The notes under the pieces: generated by a model | What the model saw: the letters and a program-made list of their open reading frames with translations, nothing else | Told to the model about the DNA's origin: nothing | Database searches by the model: none | Program-made: the position numbers and the translations under genes | Origin: Burkholderiales bacterium | GTDB lineage: Bacteria; Pseudomonadota; Gammaproteobacteria; Burkholderiales; Burkholderiaceae_E | Assembly: GCA_029977705.1 (NCBI GenBank) | Contig: JAPOKJ010000006.1 | Coordinates: forward strand, 1 to 64,000 | Reading direction: 5' to 3' | DNA: 64,000 bases | Part shown: in pieces, positions 8,270 through 16,250 of the stretch | Layout: every line of letters begins with the position of its first letter | Position numbering within the stretch: the first letter of the stretch is position 1

Positions 8270-9430
8270 TTGCGCGAAGCCGTCATCGTTTCCTATGCCC
8301 GTACCGGTCTGGCCAAAGCCGGCCGCGGCGGATTCAACAACACCTCGAACATGACCATGCTCGGTCATGCCATCCAGCATGCCGTGGCGCGCTCGAAGGT
8401 GGCCCCCGAAGAGGTCGAGGATGTGGTGGCGGGCTGCGTTGCGGCCTCCGGCAACGTGGGCCGTGCCGCGGCCCTGCTGGCCGGCCTGCCGGTCACTACC
8501 TCAGGCGTCACGTTGCATCGCGCCTGTTCTTCGGGCCTGAATGCGATCGCCTACGCGGCCCACACCATCGTCGAGGAAGGCGCCGACATCATGGTCGGTT
8601 GCGGGGTCGACTCGATCACCTTCCAGGGCGGTGGCGGCGGTGGCAGGGATCCGCGCCTGACCGAGATCTCGCCCGATTTCTGGATGCCGATGATCGATAC
8701 GGCAGACATCGTCGCGGCCCGCTACAACATCAGTCGCGAGTACCAGGACGAGTTCTCGCTGCGTTCGCAGAAGCTGATGGCTGCTGCCCAGGCCGCCGGC
8801 AAGTTCAAGGACGAGATCATTCCGGTCAAGACCCAGATGAAGGTTGTCGACAAGGTCACCAAGGCCGAGTCCCTGGTCGATTACACGGTCGATCGCGATG
8901 AGTGCAACCGCCCCGACACCACCCTCGAAGGGCTGGCCAAGCTCGAGCCGGTCAAGGGCCCGGGCAAGTTCATCACGGCCGGCAACGCCAGCCAGCTGTC
9001 CGATGGTGCAGCTGCCGTCGTGCTGATGGAAGCCAAGGAAGCCGAGCGCCGCGGCCTCAAGCCTCTGGGCGCGTTCCGTGGCTGGGCGGTGGCCGGCTGC
9101 GAGCCCGACGAGATGGGCATCGGTCCGGTGTTTGCAATCCCCCGCCTGCTCAAGCGTCACGGCCTGAAGATCGATGACATCGACCTGTGGGAGCTGAACG
9201 AGGCCTTCGCCAGCCAGTGCCTTTACAGCCGCGACAAGCTGGGGATCGATCCCGACAAGTACAACGTCAATGGCGGCTCGATCGCCATCGGCCACCCCTT
9301 CGGCATGACCGGTGCCCGCCTGACCGGCCACGCCCTGCTCGAGGGCAAGCGCCGCGGTGCCAAGCGCGTCGTGGTGTCGATGTGCATCGGCGGCGGCATG
9401 GGTGCCGCCGGCCTGTTCGAAGTGTATTGA
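8270..9430 (+). CDS. Acetyl-CoA acetyltransferase (thiolase)
   Basis: 386 aa thiolase. The nucleophile is C86 ([11 protein letters not shown]). NEAF is present, the [10 protein letters not shown] histidine is H342, and the C-terminal CIGGGMG cysteine is C372; all four catalytic signatures are intact. The start is TTG at 8270, supported by AAAGGAG at the proper distance and by the family's N-terminus ([16 protein letters not shown]). It lies 174 bases after the thioesterase and is followed by a strong terminator. It is a degradative or biosynthetic thiolase of acyl-CoA metabolism, likely the last step of the adjoining CoA pathway. Chain-length preference cannot be read from sequence. Confidence 0.93.
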   Translation: MREAVIVSYARTGLAKAGRGGFNNTSNMTMLGHAIQHAVARSKVAPEEVEDVVAGCVAASGNVGRAAALLAGLPVTTSGVTLHRACSSGLNAIAYAAHTIVEEGADIMVGCGVDSITFQGGGGGGRDPRLTEISPDFWMPMIDTADIVAARYNISREYQDEFSLRSQKLMAAAQAAGKFKDEIIPVKTQMKVVDKVTKAESLVDYTVDRDECNRPDTTLEGLAKLEPVKGPGKFITAGNASQLSDGAAAVVLMEAKEAERRGLKPLGAFRGWAVAGCEPDEMGIGPVFAIPRLLKRHGLKIDDIDLWELNEAFASQCLYSRDKLGIDPDKYNVNGGSIAIGHPFGMTGARLTGHALLEGKRRGAKRVVVSMCIGGGMGAAGLFEVY

Positions 9431-9474
9431 TCGGTGGCTGCCTGCCGGCTTGTCCGGCGGGCTGCAGACCAAAG

Positions 9475-9512
9475 CGCCAGCGCTTGCCTCCAGGGGCAGC
9501 GCTGGCGTTTTT
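9475..9512 (+). terminator. Rho-independent terminator after thiolase
   Basis: A 10-bp perfect stem (CGCCAGCGCT at 9475-9484 with AGCGCTGGCG at 9498-9507), a 13-base loop and a run of five T directly after the right arm. It lies between the convergent thiolase and MaoC-like genes. The opposite strand has only a short TTT after the stem, so it may work weakly in both directions. Confidence 0.88.
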
Positions 9513-9515
9513 CTT

Positions 9516-10439
9516 TCAGGCGGCCTGCACCGGGTAGTGCGGATACGAGGCCTTGAACACGCCCTGGTGCAGCAGCACCTCGCATACCGGCCGTTCGCCA
9601 TCGAGCAGCGTCGACAGGGTCCAATACGACTCGGTGCGCTTGCTGGCACCCATCGCGACGATCTCGCGCGTCAGCCGATAGGTCTTGCCCACCAGGACCG
9701 GTGTCCCCAGCATCCGGACCTCCAGGTCGATGAACAGGCCGACCGAGGGCTGGCGGGCAATGAAGCCGGCGCTCTTGGAAAAGGAACCGGTCAATACGCT
9801 CATCATCTCGAAGGGAAAGATCGGACCGCCCCAGGGTGTCCTGGCGCCATCCTGATGAAAGGCCAGGTGCTCGGTGATGCTGGCCAGTTTCTGGCGTGGC
9901 GTGAAGGGATACAGGTCGCCCAGGTGGGTGTCCAGGGTGACGGTCAGGGTCTCGTCCTTCAGGCCACGCTGCCCGACCTTGAGGACGTCGATGATGAACA
10001 ATTGCGCCGGCGGACTGGCCTTGGCAGCGGCGAGCCGGCCTGACAGGGCGGTCTCGCCATGGTCGGGGCCGATCGAGGCGGTGCCGGTCAGCACCGGCGT
10101 GCCGTCAGCCTTGCGGGCGTCGATCTGCCCATGGGTCGCACCGGGTCCCGCGATGCTCAGCTGTGCCTGCACCTGCTCGCCCTCGATGACCATGTTCTGG
10201 AAATGCGCGCTGATGCAGCCATGGCTGAACCAGCGTTCGCCCCACAGGGCTGCGGCCAGCGGCTCGAACTGGGAAAAATGAGTCGGCCCCTCGATCGGTG
10301 CGCCGCGCAGGCCGAGCTTGGCCGCGGACTCGGCATCATGCACGCTCTTGTGGCCGCCGTAACTTTGTTCGGCCAGCATCTGGGCGGGCGCGCGCAGCGG
10401 TCCGGCCAGGACGATGGGGGTTTGCGAGATCAGGCTCAT
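9516..10439 (-). CDS. MaoC-like (R-hydratase) hotdog protein
   Basis: 307 aa. Residues 20-55 (LAEQSYGGHKSVHDAESAAKLGLRGAPIEGPTHFSQFEPL) resemble the hydratase-2 motif of MaoC/FAS1-type hotdog dehydratases, where Asp and His act on a trans-2-enoyl thioester. The later half contains a second hotdog-like strand pattern (TVTLDTHLGDLYPFTPRQKL, GLFIDLEVRMLGTPVLVGKTYRLT). The ATG at 10439 has GGAG six bases upstream. It stands alone on the minus strand, divergent from the opine-dehydrogenase-like gene. Function in CoA-ester hydration is likely but not proven by sequence. Confidence 0.65.
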   Translation of the reverse strand: MSLISQTPIVLAGPLRAPAQMLAEQSYGGHKSVHDAESAAKLGLRGAPIEGPTHFSQFEPLAAALWGERWFSHGCISAHFQNMVIEGEQVQAQLSIAGPGATHGQIDARKADGTPVLTGTASIGPDHGETALSGRLAAAKASPPAQLFIIDVLKVGQRGLKDETLTVTLDTHLGDLYPFTPRQKLASITEHLAFHQDGARTPWGGPIFPFEMMSVLTGSFSKSAGFIARQPSVGLFIDLEVRMLGTPVLVGKTYRLTREIVAMGASKRTESYWTLSTLLDGERPVCEVLLHQGVFKASYPHYPVQAA

Positions 10440-10642
10440 GGAAACTCCGAGGCATGTGAGGGCAGGGCGATGGGGGCCGTCGCTGCATCTGCGCCGGGAA
10501 GGCCCCTGCGCCGGCACACGGCCGGTGGGCCGGGCTGGCTCTGGGGGTATCGTACGGGATCTTGCGCCGCGCTGCGCTGCCGCTTGCCACCCATGCGCGT
10601 CTCTGGTGCGCTTGCCGGCGGGCCCGGCCGCCCGATGATTAG

Positions 10643-10671
10643 TTGACTTTTGAATAGTTGAAAAGTAAAGT
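10643..10671 (+). promoter_or_regulatory. Sigma-70 promoter with inverted repeat in the spacer
   Basis: TTGACT (10643-10648), a 17-base spacer and TAAAGT (10666-10671), in an AT-rich island 32 bases before the ATG at 10703. An inverted repeat ACTTTT-N9-AAAAGT (10646-10666) fills the spacer, which is where a repressor would block RNA polymerase. It probably drives the whole 10703-18079 operon. The rest of the 263-base gap (10440-10642) is GC-rich with nothing recognised. Confidence 0.72.
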
Positions 10672-10702
10672 AATTGAACGTCCTCGAGGAGGTCAGGGGC
10701 TG

Positions 10703-11776
10703 ATGGACATTGCAGTGTTGGGGGGCGGGCATGGCTGTTACGCCGCGGCTGCCGATCTTTCTGAAGCGGGTCACCGGGTCCGGTTGTGGCGCCGTGATGC
10801 CCAGGCCTTGCAGCCGGTCATCGATGCCGGTGCGATCACGCTCAAGGACGCCCGTGGTGCACGCGAGGTGCCGATCTTCCTGGCCAGTGCCGACATCGGT
10901 CAGGTCCTGCGCGGCGCCGAACTGATCGTCATTCCTTCCCCCGCGATCGCCCAGCAGGACATCGCCCGGGCGATGGCCCCGCATCTGGTCGATGGCCAGG
11001 TGGTGTTCCTGCCGCCCGGCACCTTCGGCGCTTACGTGATGGCGCAGCTCGTGCGGGCTGCTGGCAACCGCGCCCGTGTGCTGTGGGCCGAGACCGGCAC
11101 CTTGCCCTATCTGGCCCGCAAGCATGGCGTGCGCGAGGTCAATGTCACCATCCGTGCCATCCATCTGCCCACCGGCGTGTACCCGGCGAGCCAGGCCGAC
11201 GCAGCGCTGGCCGTGATTGCCAGGGCCTACCCGGCGGTGCATGCCTGCGGCGATGCCCTGTCCGGTGCGCTGATGAATGCCGGGCCGATCATCCACCCGC
11301 CCCTGATGGTGATGAATGCGGCACCGCTGCAGCATTTCGACAAGTGGGACATCCACACCGAAGGCACCCAGCCCTCGGTACGTGCGGTCACCGATGCGCT
11401 CGATCGCGAGCGCGTGGCCATCCGTGAGGCGCTCGGCTATGGCGCGCCCCATTACCCGCTGGCCGACCACTACAACAACGATCGCTGGATGTACGGCGAT
11501 GCCCACAAGAAGCTGCAAAAGTCGGGCGACTGGCGTGAGCACATCGACCTGCATACCCATCGCTACATCAGCGAGGACACTGAGATCGGCCTGGCCCTGC
11601 AGGCCTCGGTGGCACGCTGGGCTGGCGTGGATGCGCCGATCACGCAGGGCCTGCTGGCCATCGTGGGCGGCTTTCTCGGACGGGACCTGCGGCGCGGTCC
11701 CCGCACCCTGGAGAGCCTCGGGCTTGCGGACCTGACACCGGCCGCCTTGCAGCAGCGGCTGCATCTGGGAGCCTGA
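10703..11776 (+). CDS. NAD/NADP octopine/nopaline dehydrogenase family protein
   Basis: 357 aa. An N-terminal Rossmann domain (MDIAVLGGGHGCYAAAADL) is followed by an octopine-dehydrogenase-type C-terminal domain with IIHPPLMVMNAAPL and HYPLADHYNNDRWMYG. The family reductively couples or oxidatively splits an amino acid and a keto acid, or handles related carbinolamines. AGGAGG lies about 10 bases before the ATG. It is the first gene of a plus-strand operon and is followed after 4 bases by a 3-hydroxyacyl-CoA dehydrogenase. The context (TRAP transporter, dioxygenase) suggests catabolic use of an imported compound. The true substrate is unknown. Confidence 0.85.
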   Translation: MDIAVLGGGHGCYAAAADLSEAGHRVRLWRRDAQALQPVIDAGAITLKDARGAREVPIFLASADIGQVLRGAELIVIPSPAIAQQDIARAMAPHLVDGQVVFLPPGTFGAYVMAQLVRAAGNRARVLWAETGTLPYLARKHGVREVNVTIRAIHLPTGVYPASQADAALAVIARAYPAVHACGDALSGALMNAGPIIHPPLMVMNAAPLQHFDKWDIHTEGTQPSVRAVTDALDRERVAIREALGYGAPHYPLADHYNNDRWMYGDAHKKLQKSGDWREHIDLHTHRYISEDTEIGLALQASVARWAGVDAPITQGLLAIVGGFLGRDLRRGPRTLESLGLADLTPAALQQRLHLGA

Positions 11777-11780
11777 ACCC

Positions 11781-12767
11781 ATGGCCCGATTCGCAGCAGC
11801 AGGAGCGGGACGCATGGGGCGTGGCATTGCCATCGCCTTTGCCTATGCCGGCCATCGCATTGCCCTGGTCGATCTGAAGGCCCGTTCGGCCCAGGACTGG
11901 TCCCGACTGGCCCAGGAGGCGAGGGCCGAGATCGAGGCAAGCCTGCAGGCCCTGGTCGAGCTGGGCGCGATCCGTGCCGATCAGGTGGCGCGCATTGCCG
12001 CGCGCATCGAGTATGTGGACCTGGCCGGTGCGCCCGCCGCATTGGCCGATGCCGAACTGGTCTTTGAAGGGGTGCCCGAGACCCTGCAGGCCAAGCGCGA
12101 GGCCTTCGCCGCCCTGAACCGCATGTGTCGCCCCGACGCGATCCTGACCTCGACCACGAGCAGCATCCTGGTGACGCAACTGGTCGATCTCATCGAGCAT
12201 CCCGGCCGCTTCCTGAACATCCACTGGCTCAATCCGGCGTACCTCATTCCCGTCGTCGAACTGTCGGTGCATCCGGGCACCAGCCCAGCGGTGCTCGCCC
12301 AGGCGCGCGACCTGATGACGGCGATCGGCAAGCTGCCGGTGGTGTGCGGGGCAACGCCGGGCTACATCGTGCCCCGCCTGCAGGCGCTGGTCATGAATGA
12401 GGCCGCCCGCATGATCGAGGAGGGGGCGGCCACGGCCGAGGAGATCGACAAGGCCACCCGCTTTGGCATGGGCCTGCGCTTTGCAGCCCTGGGGGTCGTC
12501 GAGTTCATCGATTTCGGGGGGGCCGACATCCTGCATCACGCCAGCCGCGAAATGTCCTCGACCATCGATGCCCAGCGCTACCGTGCGCCCAAGGTGCTGG
12601 ACCAGCTGATCGCGCAGGGCCATCTGGGGCTCAAAACCGGTCAGGGCTTTTACGATTATCATGACCGGGATGTCCCGGCGTATCGGCGTGACGTGCTGCT
12701 GCGTACCCTGGGCATGTTGCGTCATGCCGGGCTGTACCGTCCTGCGGTTGACGACACCCTGTCCTAG
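11781..12767 (+). CDS. 3-hydroxyacyl-CoA dehydrogenase family protein
   Basis: 328 aa. The NAD-binding GAGRMGRGIAIAFAYAGH is at the N-terminus. LVFEGVPETLQAKREAFAAL, TSTTSSILVTQL and the HWLNPAYLIPVVELS segment correspond to the catalytic His/Glu-Asn region of 3HCDH enzymes, and a C-terminal 3HCDH domain ends with LGLKTGQGFYDY. The fold also includes carnitine dehydrogenases and 3-hydroxybutyryl-CoA dehydrogenases, and the HWLNP variant in place of HFFNP leaves substrate class open. It is tightly spaced after the opine-dehydrogenase-like gene. Confidence 0.88.
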   Translation: MARFAAAGAGRMGRGIAIAFAYAGHRIALVDLKARSAQDWSRLAQEARAEIEASLQALVELGAIRADQVARIAARIEYVDLAGAPAALADAELVFEGVPETLQAKREAFAALNRMCRPDAILTSTTSSILVTQLVDLIEHPGRFLNIHWLNPAYLIPVVELSVHPGTSPAVLAQARDLMTAIGKLPVVCGATPGYIVPRLQALVMNEAARMIEEGAATAEEIDKATRFGMGLRFAALGVVEFIDFGGADILHHASREMSSTIDAQRYRAPKVLDQLIAQGHLGLKTGQGFYDYHDRDVPAYRRDVLLRTLGMLRHAGLYRPAVDDTLS

Positions 12768-12830
12768 CACCCGATTGCTGTCTCTGGTCTGATTGTTTCC
12801 GACGCCTGTTTTCGCAAGGAGAAACCCCAC

Positions 12831-13880
12831 ATGAACCTGCGCACCGCCCCGCTTTCAGCGAACGATTCGTCCGCTTCCCCCGCCGCGCCGCGTCGCCGCC
12901 ACCTGCGTGCCCTGGCCGGCACGGCCGCCCTGAGCCTGGCGGCCGGGCTGTCCCTGAGCGCGCCGGCGCTGGCGCAGGAAGTCACACTGAAGGCCGTCAA
13001 CGGCTTTCAGGAAGGCACGTATTACGCCAAGAATTTCGAGCGCTTCGTCGAGAAGGTGAACAAGGAAGGCAAGGGCATCGTCCAGATCAACTACCTGGGT
13101 GGCCCGAAGAACATCCCGACCATGGAGCAGGGCGCGGCCCTTCGCAACGGTGTGGTCGACCTGGCCAACACCACGACCTCGTTCGTGGCCAGTGTGTCGC
13201 CCGAGTCGCTGGCCCTGAACTACGCCACCGTGCCCTGGGCCGAGATGCGCAAGAACGGCACGGTCGACTTCCTCAACACCCTGATGATGGAAAAGGGCTT
13301 GTACTACTTCGCCCGCACGGGTGATGGCGTGCCGTATCACATCTACCTGAACAAGAAGATCGACAAGGCCGACCTGTCCGGCCTGAAGATCCGCATCGCG
13401 CCGATCTATCGCGAGTTCTTCACCCGCATGGGTGCCTCTGTGATGCAGATTGCACCGGGCGAGGTCTATACCGCGCTCGACCGGGGCGTGGTCGATGGCT
13501 ATGGCTGGCCCCTGCTGGGTATCTTCGATCTGGGCTGGCATGAAAAGACCAAGTACCGGGTCGAGCCAGGCTTCTACAACATCGAGCTGGGCGTGCTCTT
13601 CAGTGCCAAGACCTGGAAGAGCCTGACTCAGAAGCAGAAGGACTTCCTGAACAAGCAGGCGGTCTGGCTGGAAAGCCTGAATGCCGACATGGCGGGCAAG
13701 GATGCGGCCGTCGACCGCATCCGCCAGAACTCCGTGGGCATCCAGGTGATCCAGTTGCCGCCGGCCGAAGCCAAGAAGCTGCAGACGCTGTCGCTCGAGG
13801 CGGGCTGGGAGGGTGTCATCAAGGCCAGCCCGACCCATGGTCCCAAGCTGCGCCAGATGATGGCGCCGGACAAGCGCTGA
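12831..13880 (+). CDS. TRAP transporter substrate-binding protein DctP
   Basis: 349 aa. A twin-Arg-like leader (RRRHLRALAG, cleavage near APALAQ) precedes a DctP fold: LKAVNGFQEGTYYAKNFERFVEKVN and LSGLKIRIAPIYREFFTRMGASVMQIAPGEVYTALDRGVVDGYG, the latter carrying the conserved Arg that clamps a ligand carboxylate. AAGGAG precedes the ATG. It is followed by dctQ after 7 bases and then dctM, making a complete TRAP system. An organic-acid ligand is expected from the family. Confidence 0.95.
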   Translation: MNLRTAPLSANDSSASPAAPRRRHLRALAGTAALSLAAGLSLSAPALAQEVTLKAVNGFQEGTYYAKNFERFVEKVNKEGKGIVQINYLGGPKNIPTMEQGAALRNGVVDLANTTTSFVASVSPESLALNYATVPWAEMRKNGTVDFLNTLMMEKGLYYFARTGDGVPYHIYLNKKIDKADLSGLKIRIAPIYREFFTRMGASVMQIAPGEVYTALDRGVVDGYGWPLLGIFDLGWHEKTKYRVEPGFYNIELGVLFSAKTWKSLTQKQKDFLNKQAVWLESLNADMAGKDAAVDRIRQNSVGIQVIQLPPAEAKKLQTLSLEAGWEGVIKASPTHGPKLRQMMAPDKR

Positions 13881-13887
13881 GTTCGCA

Positions 13888-14373
13888 ATGCATGCCTGGC
13901 TGATGCGCGCCTGCGGCGCGGTGGCGGCGGCGACGGTCGCCGTGATCACCCTGCTGGTCTGCTATGACGTCGTCGGTCGCAACATCGGCCTGGGCTCGGT
14001 GACCTGGATCAACGAGGTCTCCGAATATGCGATGCCGATTGCCACGCTGGCGGCGGCGCCCTGGCTGATGTGGCGCAACCAGCACGTGCGCCTCGACCTG
14101 CTGGGGGCCAAGCTCACGCCGGCTGCGCAGTTGCGACTGGACCGCATCTCCTCGCTGGTGGGCCTGGTCGTCAGCCTGGTGATGGTCTGGTACGGGGTGA
14201 TGGCCTTGCTCGACAGCAGGGCGGCCGACAGCGTCGTGCTCAAGGCACTGGTCTTTCCCGAGTGGTGGCTGTTCCTGCCGGTGCCGATCGGCTTTTCGAT
14301 GCTGGCCCTCGAGTGCGGCCGGCGCGTGCTGTTTCCCAGCGGCCTGGCCGATGAGAGCGGGAGCAGGACATGA
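13888..14373 (+). CDS. TRAP transporter small permease DctQ
   Basis: 161 aa with four predicted membrane segments: AAATVAVITLLVCYDVVGRN, IATLAAAPWLMW, LVGLVVSLVMVWYGVMAL and WWLFLPVPIGFSMLAL. WINEVSEYAMPI is the DctQ signature region. The stop overlaps the dctM ATG. It anchors the large permease and contacts the binding protein. Confidence 0.93.
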   Translation: MHAWLMRACGAVAAATVAVITLLVCYDVVGRNIGLGSVTWINEVSEYAMPIATLAAAPWLMWRNQHVRLDLLGAKLTPAAQLRLDRISSLVGLVVSLVMVWYGVMALLDSRAADSVVLKALVFPEWWLFLPVPIGFSMLALECGRRVLFPSGLADESGSRT

Positions 14374-15689
14374 TCTGGTGGCAGAGCCTGCTGATCCTGT
14401 TCGGCATTCTCACCGTGCTGCTGCTGGTCGGCCTGCCGGCCGGCTTTGCTTTCCTGGCGATCAACATCGTGGGGGCCTTCGTCTACCTGGGCGGCGAGGC
14501 CGGCATGATGCAGGTGGTGCGCAACAGCATTGCCTCGGTGACCAATTTTTCGCTCACGCCCATTCCCTTCTTCATCCTGATGGGCGAAGTGCTGTTTCAT
14601 TCGGGCCTGGCGATGCGCGCCATCGACGGCTTTGACCGCGCCATCCGTGGCCTGCCGGCACGCCTGAGTGTGGTGGCCATCGTGGCGGGCACCGTGTTTT
14701 CCGCGATTTCCGGCTCGACCATTGCTACTACCGCCTTGCTGGGCAGCCTGCTGCTGCCCCAGATGCTCAAGCGCGGGTATCACCCGCGCCTGGCGATGGG
14801 GCCGATCATGGCCATCGGCGGGGTCGACATGCTGATTCCACCCTCGGCACTGACCGTGCTGCTGGGCAGCCTGGCCAACATCTCGATCTCGGGCCTGCTG
14901 ATCGCCGGCGTGGTGCCCGGCATCCTGATGGCCGCGATGTTCCTGGGCTGGATCATCTACAGCGCGGTTCGCCACCCTGAACTGGCGCCACCCGATCCCG
15001 GTGCCCCGGTACAGGGCTGGGAGCGCTGGGGGCCCCTGGTCATCAATGTCACACCCCTGGTGCTGATTTTCGTGATGGTGATCGCTGCCATGTCGGCCGG
15101 CTGGGCCACACCCACCGAAAGTGCCGCACTGGGCGCCCTGGCTACGGTCATCGTCTGCGGCCTGTACCGGGTCCTGACCTGGAAGGTGCTGATGCAGGCC
15201 CTGGCCGGATCGGCTGGCATCACCGGCGTCATCCTCTTCATCATCATCGGCGCCACTGCCTTCTCGCAGATCCTCTCCTTCTCGGGTGCCACCAACGGCT
15301 TTGTGTCCCTGGTGCAGGGGGCGAGCCTGCCCGGCTGGGCCGTGCTGGCCGGCATGATCGTCATCCTGCTGATCCTGGGCTGCTTCGTCGACCAGGTCAG
15401 CATGATGCTGCTGACCTTGCCCTTCTTCATGCCGATGGTGCAGCACTTCCAGTGGGATCCGCTGTGGTGGGGTGTGGTCTATCTCATCTGCATGCAACTG
15501 GGCCTGCTCACACCGCCCTTCGGCATGCTGCTGTTCACGATGCGCAGCGTGGCGCCCTCATCGATCCCCACCCGTGAGATCTTCGCAGCCGTGACCCCGT
15601 ACGTGATCATGGGGGCCTTGATGATCGCGCTGGTGCTGGCCGTGCCGCCCATCGCGACCTGGTTGCCCGCGCTGCTGCTGGGCAAGTGA
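14370..15689 (+). CDS. TRAP transporter large permease DctM
   Basis: 439 aa, about 12 membrane helices, of the sodium-coupled DctM family. Typical segments are FFILMGEVLFHSGLA, AISGSTIATTALLGSLLLPQML, GGVDMLIPPSALTVLLG and the C-terminal LGLLTPPFGMLLFTMR. It overlaps dctQ by four bases. With DctP and DctQ it forms a complete secondary uptake system. Confidence 0.95.
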   Translation: MIWWQSLLILFGILTVLLLVGLPAGFAFLAINIVGAFVYLGGEAGMMQVVRNSIASVTNFSLTPIPFFILMGEVLFHSGLAMRAIDGFDRAIRGLPARLSVVAIVAGTVFSAISGSTIATTALLGSLLLPQMLKRGYHPRLAMGPIMAIGGVDMLIPPSALTVLLGSLANISISGLLIAGVVPGILMAAMFLGWIIYSAVRHPELAPPDPGAPVQGWERWGPLVINVTPLVLIFVMVIAAMSAGWATPTESAALGALATVIVCGLYRVLTWKVLMQALAGSAGITGVILFIIIGATAFSQILSFSGATNGFVSLVQGASLPGWAVLAGMIVILLILGCFVDQVSMMLLTLPFFMPMVQHFQWDPLWWGVVYLICMQLGLLTPPFGMLLFTMRSVAPSSIPTREIFAAVTPYVIMGALMIALVLAVPPIATWLPALLLGK

Positions 15690-15696
15690 GGCGTAC

Positions 15697-16236
15697 ATGA
15701 CGGCCCTGCGTGAGCGCTTGTCCTGGCCGGCCGAAGGCGGCCGCATCCAGGACGGTGCCCGGCGCTATTTGATGATGCGGCCGGATGTCCTGATGGGTGC
15801 CCTGCTGCGCGCCGACCCGGCCGTGCGCAGCGCGATGCTCGAGGCCTTTGCCGCATCGGTTGCCGAGCATGGCGCCGACAGCCTGCGCGCCTATGCCCAG
15901 TCGGTCGGTCACGATGCCTCGGCCCTGATGCGCAGCACCTGCGAGGCCGCCGCTGATCTGGGCTGGGGGCGCTGGCAGATGAGCTACTCGGCCGGCATCC
16001 TGACCCTGGACGTCGAGGACAGTCCCTTCGTGGCCGGCTGGGCGCAGGCCTGTGCCAGCCTGCCTTCACGGGCTGGCGTGGCCACGCCGCAGCAGGTCTG
16101 TGCGCCGATCCTGGGCATGTTCACCGCCCTGGTGCGGCAATTGGGCGCGGAGCCTTCGCAGGTTCATGAGTGCCGCTGCGCCGTGTCGCAGCCCGGTCGG
16201 GGTTGTCGCTTCGAAGCGCGCTGGCCGATGTGCTGA
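15697..16236 (+). CDS. Stand-alone V4R domain protein
   Basis: 179 aa, no signal peptide or membrane segment. The C-terminal 110 residues fit a V4R (4-vinyl reductase) small-ligand-binding domain: DSPFVAGWAQA, then VCAPILGMFTALVRQLG, then HECRCAVSQPGRGCRFEARW, the E-x-C-x-C...G-x-x-C-x-F metal/ligand region. V4R domains sense aromatics in DmpR/PoxR-type activators and also occur in bacteriochlorophyll biosynthesis proteins. Here there is no AAA+ or DNA-binding domain. Position between dctM (7 bases) and a Rieske alpha gene suggests binding or handling of the imported aromatic compound; this is inference. Confidence 0.68.
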   Translation: MTALRERLSWPAEGGRIQDGARRYLMMRPDVLMGALLRADPAVRSAMLEAFAASVAEHGADSLRAYAQSVGHDASALMRSTCEAAADLGWGRWQMSYSAGILTLDVEDSPFVAGWAQACASLPSRAGVATPQQVCAPILGMFTALVRQLGAEPSQVHECRCAVSQPGRGCRFEARWPMC

Positions 16237-16250
16237 ATCCGGATCCGACC

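Noticed and set aside
16170-16250. Possible overlap or fusion of the V4R gene with the second Rieske alpha gene through an upstream ATG
   Set aside because: The extra 27 residues are unlike the family, and the start at 16251 gives motif numbering identical to the first alpha subunit.
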